DNA of 64,000 bases from Arthrobacter sp. HY1533 (GCF_027568515.1 NZ_JANKZF010000008.1:62001-126000), one strand, 5' to 3'. Positions 1-8,436 are shown, counted from the stretch's first letter. Notes: generated by a model from the letters alone, not told the origin. Made by a program: numbers and translations.

Positions 1-604
1 GGGCCAGCAGCCACAGGCACGCATCGGTGGCCGTCTTGCCTGAGCCCACCACAACATACTGGCTGGCGGCCCCGGCCAGGTGCGCCAGCCCGTTGACCGG
101 AATCACCCTGGCGCCGGCAGCCACCTCGAAGGGCGGCGGCGTGTCGGCGGGGATGCTGGGGGCCAGGTACCGGGCGTCGACCACCCGGCACTGCGGCGGC
201 ACAGTGAATTGCTGCCCGGAGATCCTTGAACGGATACGGCGGTCCGGGGTGTATTCGCAGCCGGGCAGGAACTCAACCCGTCCGGATGCCAGCAGGCGGT
301 CGTTCAGGAGGTGGCTGTAGTAGGAGCAGATTTCAGGGGCATCGGCGCGTTCGTGCAGGCCGGTCTCGGGTCCGCGGGCCTGCAGGCGGCCGCCGCCCAG
401 CAGTGTCGAGGCCACGCCATAGAAGGCGGAGGCCTGGTGCAGGCGGACAAAGGGATAGGCGTCCAGCCAGTGCCCGCCAGCCCCGTGGCGCCGGTCCACC
501 AGGACCACGCGGGCGTCGGAATGGTCAATGAGCGCATCGGTGAAGGCCATGCCCGCGGCGCCGGCCCCGACCACAAGATAGTCCGCATCCAAAATGCGCT
601 CCAT
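1..604 (-). CDS. FAD/NAD(P)-binding oxidoreductase, 3' part cut off by the window edge
   Basis: The reading frame starts at ATG 604 (protein MERILDADYLVVGAGAAGMAF...) and stays open to base 1, so about 201 N-terminal residues are visible. A first Rossmann dinucleotide motif GAGAAGM lies near residue 12 (FAD site), followed by an E/D-type ribose-binding segment VVLVDRR. A second motif, VVVGSGKTATDA, lies near residue 190 and is a likely NAD(P) site. This two-Rossmann layout is that of flavin-dependent monooxygenases and reductases. Substrate cannot be told. It lies 57 bp downstream of the MarR gene on the same strand and could be co-transcribed with it. The Shine-Dalgarno is weak (GGA 8 bases upstream). 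Confidence 0.8.
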   Translation of the reverse strand, partial: MERILDADYLVVGAGAAGMAFTDALIDHSDARVVLVDRRHGAGGHWLDAYPFVRLHQASAFYGVASTLLGGGRLQARGPETGLHERADAPEICSYYSHLLNDRLLASGRVEFLPGCEYTPDRRIRSRISGQQFTVPPQCRVVDARYLAPSIPADTPPPFEVAAGARVIPVNGLAHLAGAASQYVVVGSGKTATDACLWLLA

Positions 605-661
605 GGGCCAATCCAAGCACCGGTGGGGCGGGGGATCAATGGGCGGCGGGCATGAGCTGCG

Positions 662-1120
662 TTAGTTTGCAGGTACCACGGCGTGCAGCTGGGGGAGTGC
701 CTCAACCAACGGTGCCAGCTCCGGCAGCAGGGCGGCCTCGGCCAGGGCGCATTCCAGGGCTTCATCGTGGACCGGCCGGGCCGTGGCGAGGAGCTCGGAA
801 CCCGCGGGGGTCAGCTCGGTGTAGATGCCGCGGCGGTCGTCCATGCACAGGATCCGGGTCAGCAGGCCGCGGTCCTCCAGGCGGGTGACAAGCCGGGTGG
901 TGGCGCTGGGGCTCAACGCCGTGGCACGGCCCAGCTGCTGCATGCGCATGTGCCAACCGTCCTGGCGGGCCAGCGCGTCCAGGACTGTGTATTCCACCAC
1001 GGACAGCTTGGCGGCGCCCTGCAGTGCCTTCTCCATGCTGGACTCGATCAGCCCGTGCAGGGCCGCGAGGGTGCGCCAGCCCTGCGCGCGGATCTCGACG
1101 GCGTCGTCCCTGATGCCCAT
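662..1120 (-). CDS. MarR-family transcriptional regulator
   Basis: The 152-residue protein (MGIRDDAVEIRAQGWRTLAA...) has the MarR winged-helix pattern: an N-terminal dimer helix, LSVVEYTVLDALA, then the recognition region ALSPSATTRLVTRLEDRGLL and the wing RGIYTELTPAG. I chose ATG 1120 over the TTG at 1135 because AAGGGA sits 6 bases before the ATG. It is divergent from an MFS efflux gene, the classic arrangement in which a MarR repressor controls a drug or metabolite exporter and is released by the exported ligand. The ligand is unknown. The shared intergenic region contains repeated AGTTGC half-sites. Confidence 0.88.
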   Translation of the reverse strand: MGIRDDAVEIRAQGWRTLAALHGLIESSMEKALQGAAKLSVVEYTVLDALARQDGWHMRMQQLGRATALSPSATTRLVTRLEDRGLLTRILCMDDRRGIYTELTPAGSELLATARPVHDEALECALAEAALLPELAPLVEALPQLHAVVPAN

Positions 1121-1162
1121 GTGGGTTCCCTTCAAAAAGTGTGGTGCAGCACAAAACGCATT

Positions 1163-1219
1163 TAGTTGCTTGCGCTGGATAGTTGCGCGTGCAATGATTT
1201 ACCCAGCGTCTGCAACTAT
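1163..1219. promoter_or_regulatory. Candidate MarR operator region
   Basis: The divergent intergenic region holds TAGTTGC at 1163-1169, ATAGTTGC at 1179-1186 and its exact inverse GCAACTAT at 1212-1219. A near-palindrome TTGCGCGTGCAA lies between them (1183-1194). The arrangement (two direct and one inverted half-site) is what a MarR dimer controlling both directions would need. This is inference from position and symmetry. Confidence 0.5.
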
Positions 1220-1264
1220 TAGCTTACGCCGCTTACATTTCATTCCCAAGTCCCAAGGAGAATC

Positions 1265-2479
1265 ATGCCCCTCGGCCTGATTGCACTGGCCATCGGAGGG
1301 TTCGGCATCGGACTCACCGAGTTTGTCATCATGGGGTTGCTCCCCGAAGTTGCCGCGGACCTGCAGGTCACGGAGGCCGCCGCTGGCTGGCTCATTTCCG
1401 GCTACGCCCTGGCCGTGGTGGTCGGCGCGCTGCTCGTGACGGCCGCCGTCACCCGGCTTCCGCGCAAGCCGGTCCTGGCCGGCCTCATGGTCCTGTTCAT
1501 CGCCGGCAACATGATGTCCGCCCTGGCGCCCGACTACTCCGCCATGATGCTTGGACGCATCGTCGCCGCGCTGTGCCACGGAGCATTCTTTGGCATCGGG
1601 GCCGTGGTTGCCGCCGACATGGTGGCACCCCACAAGAAGGCCGGCGCCATCGCCATCATGTTCACGGGCCTGACCGCAGCCAACGTGCTTGGCGTCCCGT
1701 TCGGCACCTTGCTGGGACAACAGGCCGGCTGGCGTGCCACGTTCTGGGCCATCACCGCCATCGGTGTGGTTGCACTCATCGGAATCCTGTCGCTCGTGCC
1801 CAATCTTCCGCGCCAGCACGCCGCCAGCCTCCGCAGCGAACTGGGCGCCTTCAAGTCACGGCAGGTCTGGCTGTCCATTGCCGTCACGGTCCTTGGCTAC
1901 GGCGGCATGTTCGGCGCATTCACCTACATCGCCTTCACCCTGACCGAGGTCTCGGGCTTCGCGGCCACCACCGTGCCCTGGCTGCTCATCCTCTTCGGAG
2001 TGGGCCTGTTCATCGGCAACACCCTCGGCGGCAAGGCTGCGGACAAGAACGTGGATAGGACCCTGCTGCTGGTCCTGGCCGTGCTGGCCCTGATCCTTGT
2101 GGTGTTCGCCCTGACTGCCACGAGCCAGGCCATGACCATCGCTTCACTGTTCCTCATGGGCGGGTTTGGCTTTGCCACCGTGCCCGGGCTGCAGATGCGC
2201 GTCATGAAATGGGCGACGGCGGCACCCACCCTCGCGTCCGGCGCCAACATTGGCGCGTTCAACCTGGGCAACGCCCTGGGCGCCTGGCTGGGCGGCGTCA
2301 CCATCACCGCGGGGCTGGGCTACACCTCACCCATCTGGGCGGGCGCCGGGCTGACGCTGCTGGGCCTTGCCGTCATGGCCTTCGCGGCAGCCGACGGGCG
2401 CAAACTGGCGGCCGCAGCTCCCGGGCCGGCCGACGCCGTCGAGCATTCTGCCCAGACTCAAGCCGTTCCCGCACTCTAA
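1265..2479 (+). CDS. MFS efflux transporter, DHA1/AraJ-like
   Basis: The 404-residue protein has about 12 hydrophobic segments, the usual MFS length. The N-terminus IGGFGIGLTEFVIMGLLPEVAADL matches the DHA1 (AraJ, NepI, Cmx) group of proton-driven exporters of drugs, nucleosides or sugars. The loop 2-3 region TRLPRKPVLAG corresponds to the conserved motif A. ATG 1265 is preceded by AAGGAG at 1255-1260. It is followed 28 bp later by an aldo-keto reductase on the same strand, so a two-gene operon that detoxifies and exports a reactive compound is plausible. Control by the divergent MarR protein is inferred. The true substrate cannot be read from sequence. Confidence 0.88.
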   Translation: MPLGLIALAIGGFGIGLTEFVIMGLLPEVAADLQVTEAAAGWLISGYALAVVVGALLVTAAVTRLPRKPVLAGLMVLFIAGNMMSALAPDYSAMMLGRIVAALCHGAFFGIGAVVAADMVAPHKKAGAIAIMFTGLTAANVLGVPFGTLLGQQAGWRATFWAITAIGVVALIGILSLVPNLPRQHAASLRSELGAFKSRQVWLSIAVTVLGYGGMFGAFTYIAFTLTEVSGFAATTVPWLLILFGVGLFIGNTLGGKAADKNVDRTLLLVLAVLALILVVFALTATSQAMTIASLFLMGGFGFATVPGLQMRVMKWATAAPTLASGANIGAFNLGNALGAWLGGVTITAGLGYTSPIWAGAGLTLLGLAVMAFAAADGRKLAAAAPGPADAVEHSAQTQAVPAL

Positions 2480-2507
2480 ATTTCCACCCAAGCAACAGGA
2501 GAAAACC

Positions 2508-3335
2508 ATGAATTCCATCCCCACCATCACCCTGAACAACGGCGTGGCCATGCCGCAGATCGGCTTCGGCGTCTTCCAGGTGCCCAACGATGAGACCGAG
2601 CAGGCAGTGCTTGCGGCACTGGCTGCCGGGTACCGCAGCATCGACACCGCCGCTGTCTACGGCAACGAGGAAGGCGTCGGGCGCGCGCTGGCCGCCTCCG
2701 GCCTGCCCCGCGAGGAACTCTTCATCACCTCGAAGGCCTGGATTGCCGATCTTGGCCGCGAGGAAACGCTGGCCGCCTACGAGACCAGCCTGGCCAAGCT
2801 GGGCCTGGACTACCTTGACCTGTACCTGATCCACTGGCCGGCGCCCGCAACGGATGCCTACCTGGAATCGTGGAAGGCACTCGAGGAGCTGCTGGCTGCC
2901 GGCCGCGTGCGGGCCATCGGCGTCTCCAACTTCCTTCCCGAACACCTGGAGAAGATTGTGGCGCTCGGCGGATCCATCCCGGCCGTCAACCAGGTGGAGA
3001 TCCACCCCGCCCTTCAGCAGCACGACATCCAGGCTGCCAACGCGGAACACGGCATCGCCACCGAGGCCTGGAGCCCGCTGGCCCAGGGCGCCGGCCTGAA
3101 CGACTCCGCCGTGCTGGACGCTGCCGCCTCGCACGGGCGCACCCCCGCCCAGGTGGTGCTGCGCTGGCACCTGCAGCAGGGCCGGATCAGCATCCCGAAG
3201 TCGGTGACCCCGGCGCGCATGGCCGAAAACCTGAACATTCTGGACTTTGAGCTGACCGGGGCCCAGATGGCCGGGATCGATGCCCTGGAGCGCGACGGCC
3301 GCACCGGCCCGCACCCCGCCACGTTCAACGGCTAG
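2508..3335 (+). CDS. Aldo/keto reductase, 2,5-diketo-D-gluconate reductase type
   Basis: This 275-residue TIM-barrel oxidoreductase reduces aldehydes or ketones with NADPH. The catalytic tetrad is visible: Asp46 (RSIDTAAVYGNE), Tyr51, Lys76 (FITSKAW) and His109 (YLIHWP). The cofactor region IPKSVTPARMAENL near the C-terminus is the AKR phosphate-binding signature. ATG 2508 was chosen because CAGGAG at 2496-2501 precedes it. Upstream in-frame codons fall inside the MFS gene. It sits 28 bp behind the MFS gene, probably in one transcript. The family reduces 2,5-diketogluconate, methylglyoxal and other carbonyls, so the physiological substrate is open. Confidence 0.92.
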   Translation: MNSIPTITLNNGVAMPQIGFGVFQVPNDETEQAVLAALAAGYRSIDTAAVYGNEEGVGRALAASGLPREELFITSKAWIADLGREETLAAYETSLAKLGLDYLDLYLIHWPAPATDAYLESWKALEELLAAGRVRAIGVSNFLPEHLEKIVALGGSIPAVNQVEIHPALQQHDIQAANAEHGIATEAWSPLAQGAGLNDSAVLDAAASHGRTPAQVVLRWHLQQGRISIPKSVTPARMAENLNILDFELTGAQMAGIDALERDGRTGPHPATFNG

Positions 3336-3370
3336 TGCCCCTTCGGACATGCTCCATCAGACTCGGCCGC

Positions 3371-3376
3371 TAGGCT
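3371..3376 (+). promoter_or_regulatory. Putative -10 element of a leaderless transcript
   Basis: TAGGCT ends 7 bases before the GTG start at 3384, leaving no room for a Shine-Dalgarno site, so the transcript would begin at or near the start codon. The same geometry recurs at 14273, 24118, 32637 and 33461. Confidence 0.45.
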
Positions 3377-3383
3377 GGGTCCC

Positions 3384-4496
3384 GTGAACGCACCCCTCGC
3401 CCCGCACGCCCGGGACATTGAAATTGAAGGCACCGACAGTTTCGACGGGCTCGTGGCGAGGGGCGCGAAGTCGATGCGGGGCTGGCACTTCCAGTCGGTG
3501 GACCTGCGCGGCCGCTCGGCCAGCCTCGTGGCCCTCAAGGCCTCCGGCGCCGTGTTCATGGGCTGCGCCTTTGACCCCGGTGTGGAGGAATTGCTGCGAG
3601 GCCGCGGCGCCCTCATTTTCCCGCCGCTGCGGCACATCCCGTTCGACGCCTATCGCGGCCGGCTGTACAGCGGCGCCGAGCTGTTTGAAGGCATCGGGAG
3701 TGCCGAATATGAGGGGGTCCCGGACGCGCGCATCTACCAGTGGAGCCGGCAGGGTGGGCAGGGGCTGCACGCCACCCTCGCCACAGCCATGCACGACCAC
3801 GCCATTTCCGACGCCCTCGATGATTTCCTGGCCGCGCTGACCAAGCCAGTGGTGGGCGTCATGGGCGGGCACGCCGCAGCGCGGGGGAGTGAACAGTACG
3901 CGCAGGCGGCGGAACTGGGCCGCGCGCTGAGCCTGGCCGGTTTCCTTGTGGCCACGGGCGGCGGGCCCGGTGCCATGGAGGCCGCCAACCTGGGGGCGTA
4001 CCTTTCAACGTACGACGCCGGGGCCCTGGACGGTGCGCTGCGGTCCCTGGGCGCCGTCCCCGGCTTCCGGCCCTCGGTCACCGAGTGGGCCAGGGCCGCT
4101 TTCGAAGTAGTTGCGGCCCATCCGGACGGTGCCGACACCCTGGGCATACCCACCTGGTTCTACGGGCACGAGCCGCCCAACATCTTTGCCACGCACATCG
4201 CCAAGTACTTCACGAACGCACTGCGGGAGGCCGTGCTGCTGGACCGTTCGCGCGGCGGAATTGTGTTCCTGCCCGGCGCGGCCGGCACGGTCCAGGAGAT
4301 TTTCCAGGACGCCTGTGAAAACTACTATGCAGCCGAAGGCGCCGTGGCCCCCATGGTCCTTGTGGGCCGGTGCTACTGGGAGCACGAGGTTCCCGTGCTC
4401 CCGCTGCTGCGCAAGCTGGCGCAGGGCCGGTCCATGGAAGGGTTCGTGCACGTGGTGGACACGGTGGATGAGGCCTGCGCCGTCCTTTCGCCCTGA
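3384..4496 (+). CDS. LOG-like Rossmann-fold nucleotide-binding protein
   Basis: The 370-residue protein has the LOG/TIGR00725-like signature GGGPGAMEAAN near residue 193 and a PGAAGTVQE segment near residue 297, a variant of the PGGxGTxxE motif used by LOG phosphoribohydrolases. An N-terminal extension of about 150 residues has no motif I recognise and makes it about twice the length of plain LOG proteins. Nucleoside-monophosphate phosphoribohydrolase activity is possible, but the altered second motif (PGAAGT for PGGFGT) makes it uncertain. The start is GTG 3384 and transcription looks leaderless. It converges with the ferritin/VIT gene 15 bp downstream. Confidence 0.75.
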   Translation: MNAPLAPHARDIEIEGTDSFDGLVARGAKSMRGWHFQSVDLRGRSASLVALKASGAVFMGCAFDPGVEELLRGRGALIFPPLRHIPFDAYRGRLYSGAELFEGIGSAEYEGVPDARIYQWSRQGGQGLHATLATAMHDHAISDALDDFLAALTKPVVGVMGGHAAARGSEQYAQAAELGRALSLAGFLVATGGGPGAMEAANLGAYLSTYDAGALDGALRSLGAVPGFRPSVTEWARAAFEVVAAHPDGADTLGIPTWFYGHEPPNIFATHIAKYFTNALREAVLLDRSRGGIVFLPGAAGTVQEIFQDACENYYAAEGAVAPMVLVGRCYWEHEVPVLPLLRKLAQGRSMEGFVHVVDTVDEACAVLSP

Positions 4497-4511
4497 GCTG
4501 CCCAGACGGTC

Positions 4512-5606
4512 CTAGATGCCGACGACCCCGCCGAACAGCAGGCCCAGCAGGTACGTAGCCGCGGCGGCGCCCATGCCAATGGCGAGCTGGCGCAGGCCGC
4601 GCCACAGCGGAGAAGCGCCGGAGAGCAGGCCCACCACGGCGCCCGTGCCCATGAGGGCGATGCCCACCAGCACGCAGGCCAGCACCAGCGAGCCGATCCC
4701 CGTCATGCCAAACAAGAACGGGATGATGGGAATGATGGCGCCGGAGGCGAAGAAGCAGAAGCTGGATCCTGCCGCGCCCCAGGCGGTGCCGAGGGATTCA
4801 TGCTCGTCCGGCTCCTCGAAGTTTTCCGGGTGCAGGGACAAGCTGGGGTCGCAGTCACAGGAGAACTGGCCCATGCGTTCGGCCGCGCGGTGTTCGGCCG
4901 CCTCGCGGGACATGCCGCGGGCCAGGTAGACCAGCACCAGCTCGTTGTTCTCCACGTCCAGGGACGGCCCCGCCGTCAGGGTGACCTGGGTGGGCTGGGA
5001 GGCGTCGAGCAGTTCGCGCTGGGACCGCACCGAGACAAACTCGCCCGCGCCCATGGACAGCGCCCCTGCGAGCAGGCCGGCAACACCGCTGAACAGCACA
5101 ACCTGGCTGGAAACGCCCGTGGCGGCCATGCCGGCCACGAGTGAGAGGTTGCTGACCAGGCCGTCGTTGGCGCCGAACACGGCGGCCCGGAAGGAACCCG
5201 AGAGCCGGATGCGCCCTCGCGTTGCCAGCCCGCGGACCACTTCTTCATGGATGGCCTCGTCGGCCGCCATGGCGTCGGTGGCGTCGGCATCGTGGGAGTA
5301 GGGGGAGCGGGACTCCGAGCGCTGTGCCAGGGCAAGGACAAACACGGAGCCGAAGCGACGGGCCAGCAGGCCCAGCAGCTGGTTGCGCAGGGACGGCCGA
5401 ACCGGCGGGCCGGCGTGCTCGCCCAGCAGGGTCAGCCAGTGCTTTTCGTGGCGGCCCTCTGCTGCCGCAAGGGCCAGCAGGATCGACTTCTCCTCGCCGT
5501 CCCTGCGCTTGGCGAGGTCACGGTAGACGGAGGCCTCGGCACGTTCGTCGGCCAGGTACTGGCGCCACCGCTTGATTTCCGCGTGGCTGGGGATGCGTTC
5601 GGGCAC
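4512..5606 (-). CDS. Ferritin-like/VIT fusion iron or manganese transporter (MbfA-like)
   Basis: The 364-residue membrane protein joins an N-terminal ferritin-like (erythrin/rubrerythrin) helical domain with a C-terminal VIT1/CCC1 domain. The N-terminal domain shows carboxylate ligand patterns DERAEASVY near residue 20 and EGRHEKHW near 50. The VIT segment FGANDGLVSNLSLVAG is followed by an S-x-G-A-G-E-F-V-S metal-binding helix and several membrane segments to the end. MbfA proteins of this layout export Fe2+ and protect against peroxide; VIT homologues also move Mn2+. I start at GTG 5606 because AGGAG lies 7 bases upstream; a TTG at 5621 is in frame but precedes that site. Confidence 0.85.
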   Translation of the reverse strand: MPERIPSHAEIKRWRQYLADERAEASVYRDLAKRRDGEEKSILLALAAAEGRHEKHWLTLLGEHAGPPVRPSLRNQLLGLLARRFGSVFVLALAQRSESRSPYSHDADATDAMAADEAIHEEVVRGLATRGRIRLSGSFRAAVFGANDGLVSNLSLVAGMAATGVSSQVVLFSGVAGLLAGALSMGAGEFVSVRSQRELLDASQPTQVTLTAGPSLDVENNELVLVYLARGMSREAAEHRAAERMGQFSCDCDPSLSLHPENFEEPDEHESLGTAWGAAGSSFCFFASGAIIPIIPFLFGMTGIGSLVLACVLVGIALMGTGAVVGLLSGASPLWRGLRQLAIGMGAAAATYLLGLLFGGVVGI

Positions 5607-5717
5607 GGTCTTGCTCCTCAAAGTCAGCCCCCACTGTAGCGCGGATCCACGCGGATTTTCGGCCGGTTCTCCTAGCGAAAATATTTAGGGCAACCGGAAA
5701 AATGCGCCAAGTTTCAG

Positions 5718-5754
5718 AAAGTACTTGCCAATGTGGAAAGTACTTGCGTAGAGT
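5718..5754 (+). promoter_or_regulatory. Promoter with tandem AAAGTACTTGC repeats
   Basis: AAAGTACTTGC occurs at 5718-5728 and again at 5737-5747, 19 bp apart, each containing the 8-base palindrome AAGTACTT. A plausible promoter, TTGCCA (5725-5730), 18 bp, TAGAGT (5749-5754), overlaps both repeats, so they look like regulator sites for the small membrane protein gene at 5803. Confidence 0.5.
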
Positions 5755-5802
5755 CGTGACATCGCTTCAACACAACAACATTCCAATGACAAGGAGCCAA
5801 CC

Positions 5803-6024
5803 ATGAATGCCAGGAATACCAACGCCGCAGCCCGCAACAACGGCACCCGCTACATGTGGATAGGATTCGCCATGGGCCTGGCCTGCATGGCCGCACTGTT
5901 CATCGCGGGCCTGGCTCAGGACAGCGCGGGCATGGTGGTCATGGCCTCGAGCACGGCAGCCGCACTCGCTGCCACGTGGAGTGCCACCGCCACGGCCGCA
6001 AAGAAGAATTCCGCCCGCTCCTAA
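5803..6024 (+). CDS. Small hydrophobic membrane protein, unknown function
   Basis: This 73-residue protein has a basic, polar N-terminus (MNARNTNAAARNNGTRY), two hydrophobic helices (about residues 18-40 and 43-62) and a basic tail KKNSARS, so it should be a two-span inner-membrane protein. A good Shine-Dalgarno (AAGGAG, 6 bases upstream) and a promoter with tandem palindromes support it being real. I do not recognise the family. The next gene on this strand starts 88 bp downstream. Confidence 0.7.
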   Translation: MNARNTNAAARNNGTRYMWIGFAMGLACMAALFIAGLAQDSAGMVVMASSTAAALAATWSATATAAKKNSARS

Positions 6025-6112
6025 GCGGAACGCCCAGGGCATTCCCCGGCCGGGGGATCTCGCATAGGCTTTCGGTGCGGGGCTGCCCAGCCGGCCCGGA
6101 AGACGGTGCGCC

Positions 6113-6343
6113 ATGGAAATCCTGTTCCCCATCATGTCCGGCGACCCCGCCGAGCCAGGGGTCCTGTTGGAGTGGCGCGCACCGGACGGCAGCGAGGTGG
6201 CCGCCTACCAGGTCATCGCCGAGGTCACCGTGGACAAGTTCGACGCCGAGATCAACTCACCCGTTTCCGGCACCCTGAGGTGGTTGGTCGCCGAGGGTGA
6301 CGAGGTGGGCCAGGGGTCCGTGATCGCATCCGTTGATGAGTAG
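6113..6343 (+). CDS. Stand-alone biotinyl/lipoyl-domain protein
   Basis: The 76 residues make up one complete biotinyl/lipoyl barrel: the first half carries MEILFPIM...VLLEWRAPDGSEV, the hairpin holds the modifiable lysine in TVDKFDAEINSP (Lys43), and the second half ends GTLRWLVAEGDEVGQGSVIASV. Normal lipoyl domains of E2 proteins have the same DK-x-x-x-E hairpin. Here no catalytic domain follows, so it is a free carrier or an orphan swinging arm. No acyltransferase, ligase or dehydrogenase is encoded next to it. The start is ATG 6113 with a weak GGAAGA upstream. Confidence 0.75.
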   Translation: MEILFPIMSGDPAEPGVLLEWRAPDGSEVAAYQVIAEVTVDKFDAEINSPVSGTLRWLVAEGDEVGQGSVIASVDE

Positions 6344-6357
6344 CCGGGGCCTACGGC

Positions 6358-6642
6358 TCAGTACGTGGCAAGGCGGAAGCCCAGGCCGCGCCCGGTGCGC
6401 ACCCCGGTCTGCGCCACAGTGACCACCAGCGTGCCAATTTCGGGAATCCACCGGGCGGGCCGCACGGCCTGGCCCAGTGCCTCAACGAGCTGCCGCGGTT
6501 CCGCCGTCCAGTACGCATGGAAACCCTCCGGCGTGCGGAACGTGACGGCGCCGAGGTTCTCATCGACGGCCGGAAGCACGGGGATCCCCGAGGTCCGTGC
6601 GGCGGCCTGGCGGGTGGCGGAGGGTGCGATTGTGGAGGACAT
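6358..6642 (-). CDS. Small hypothetical protein
   Basis: A 94-residue protein beginning MSSTIAPSATRQAAARTSG and ending GRGLGFRLATY. It has no signal peptide or membrane helix, and the middle EPRQLVEALGQAVRPARWIPEIGTLVVTVAQTG looks like a small mixed alpha/beta fold. ATG 6642 is preceded by AAAAGG at a 7-base spacing, better than the GTG at 6651. I do not recognise a family. It converges with the lipoyl-domain gene (14 bp apart). Confidence 0.6.
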   Translation of the reverse strand: MSSTIAPSATRQAAARTSGIPVLPAVDENLGAVTFRTPEGFHAYWTAEPRQLVEALGQAVRPARWIPEIGTLVVTVAQTGVRTGRGLGFRLATY

Positions 6643-6795
6643 GGCAGACACCTTTTAAGTTGCTCTTGCCCGCGGGGGTCCCCGCCGGCCGCTTCCTCAT
6701 CCGAACCACCCGTGAGTCATGGGGTTGGCGTGCGGCCAGTCGGAGCTTGGCGCCGCATCTCTTGAAGCTGCCTCCCACCATACGTCCTTTAAAGT

Positions 6796-6842
6796 ACGAC
6801 GGCGGTTGGTTCCGTAAAATATTACGGGCCAACCGCCGTCGT
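6796..6842 (-). terminator. Strong hairpin downstream of the symporter gene
   Basis: ACGACGGCGGTTGG (6796-6809) pairs perfectly with CCAACCGCCGTCGT (6829-6842), and the loop itself folds further (CCGTAA/TTACGG). It lies 15 bp past the stop of the minus-strand symporter. The trailing T run is poor (ACTTTAAA). Confidence 0.75.
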
Positions 6843-6857
6843 TCCATGGAAGTGGGG

Positions 6858-8378
6858 CTACTTCGAAAGGGCAGCTTCCTCATCCGGGTTGGAATCGGTG
6901 GCTGCCGCGGCGAGGCGGTCATCCCACAGCTTGCGGATGGCTGCCGGGGTTTCCGCAGTCATGAGCGAGACCACAATGTAAACCACCAGCGAGGGCACCA
7001 GGCCGAAGTAGATGGGCTCGTTGGCGTAGATGCCGTCGGCGCTGGGGATGGTGCCGGTTGCGTACAGGATCAGCGATGCGAGGGTCACAACGCAGCCCAC
7101 GGCCATGGACCAAGCTGCGCCGAGTGCCGTGCCGCGCTTCCAGATGAGCCCGCCGATGATGGCCACGAGCAGGCCGCCCACCAGGATGTCGTAGGCAATC
7201 GTCAGGGCGAACACCACGTCGCTGACCACGATGGAAATCAGGACCACCAGGATGCCCAGCCCCAGCACGTACAGGCGGTTGCCCTTGACGTCGTGCTCGG
7301 GGTTGGAGGAGTCGGAGTTGTCGATGGTCTTGCCGAACCAGCTGGCCACGAACGGCACAACGTCCTTGCGGGCCACGGTTGCGGCGGCGATGAGCGAGCC
7401 GGAAGCTGTTGACATCATGGCGGCCACGGCGGCGGCCATGACGATGCCGCCGATGCCCATGGGCAGCAGGTTGGTGGCAACCTCGGCGTAGACAACGTCC
7501 TTGCCCAGGTTGGCAACGTCAATGGCGGGCAGTGCAACGTGTGCGGCCATGCCGATCAGGGCGCCGGCAATGCCGTACAGGACGCAGTAGATGCCGGCCG
7601 TGGCGCCGCCCCAGCGGGCAATCTCGGGGGTGCGGGCGGTGAAGACGCGCTGCCAGATGTCCTGGCCGATCAGCAGGCCCAGGGTGTAGACAACGAAGTA
7701 GGTGATGATGGTCTGGACGCCGATGCCGTCCCACTGGAAGAAGCTGGCGTCGACGCGCTCGCGGATGCCGTCAATGCCGCCGGCTGCGTTCCAGGCGAAC
7801 GGCAGCATGAGCAGGAAGATGCCCACGGTCTTGATGACGAACTGGACCTGGTCGGCCAGGGTGATGGACCACATGCCGCCGATCGTGGAGTACACCAGGA
7901 CGATGGCGCCGCCGACGGCGATGGCCAGCCAGCGGTCCCAGCCAAACAGCACCACAAAGATGGTGGCGTAGGCGCCCGTGGAGGTCGCCGAGATCATGAT
8001 GGTGTAGGCCAGCATGACGATGCCGGACATCTTGGTGGCCTCGGCGCCGTAGCGCAGGCTCAGCATCTGGGAGACCGTGTAGATCTTCAGCTTTTGCAGG
8101 GTCGGCGCAAACAGCAGGCTCAGCAACAGCACGCCGATGCCGATCGCGACCACGAGCCACATGCCGGAGATGCCGAACTTGTAGCCCAGGCCCACGCCGC
8201 CAACGGTGGAGGCGCCACCGAGGACGACGGCGGCCATGGTGCCGGTGTAGAGGAACGGTCCCAGGCGGCGGCCGGCCACCAGGAAGTCGCTGTTGTTCTT
8301 GGTGCGCGATTTGCCCCACCAGCCAAAGGCCAGCATGGCCACCAAATATATGACGACTATGGCAATGTTCAAGTCCAC
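6858..8378 (-). CDS. Sodium:solute symporter (SSS family)
   Basis: The 506-residue integral membrane protein has about 13 hydrophobic helices, the SSS/LeuT-fold norm. Typical features are NSDFLVAGRRLGPF after helix 1, GYKFGISGMWLVVAIG, and the sodium-site region MMSTASGSLIAAATVARKDV near residue 320. The family imports proline, pantothenate, polyamines or other organic solutes with Na+. It is divergent from an XRE-cupin regulator across a 148-bp region with palindromes. The nearby guanidino-catabolic enzymes suggest arginine, agmatine or guanidinobutyrate as cargo; that is inference from context. A strong hairpin follows the gene. Confidence 0.87.
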   Translation of the reverse strand: MDLNIAIVVIYLVAMLAFGWWGKSRTKNNSDFLVAGRRLGPFLYTGTMAAVVLGGASTVGGVGLGYKFGISGMWLVVAIGIGVLLLSLLFAPTLQKLKIYTVSQMLSLRYGAEATKMSGIVMLAYTIMISATSTGAYATIFVVLFGWDRWLAIAVGGAIVLVYSTIGGMWSITLADQVQFVIKTVGIFLLMLPFAWNAAGGIDGIRERVDASFFQWDGIGVQTIITYFVVYTLGLLIGQDIWQRVFTARTPEIARWGGATAGIYCVLYGIAGALIGMAAHVALPAIDVANLGKDVVYAEVATNLLPMGIGGIVMAAAVAAMMSTASGSLIAAATVARKDVVPFVASWFGKTIDNSDSSNPEHDVKGNRLYVLGLGILVVLISIVVSDVVFALTIAYDILVGGLLVAIIGGLIWKRGTALGAAWSMAVGCVVTLASLILYATGTIPSADGIYANEPIYFGLVPSLVVYIVVSLMTAETPAAIRKLWDDRLAAAATDSNPDEEAALSK

Positions 8379-8436
8379 GTGATGCTCCAGAATGAGAAGT
8401 GGTTAATGGTTCCCCAGTGAAATATTGCCTTTAGAG

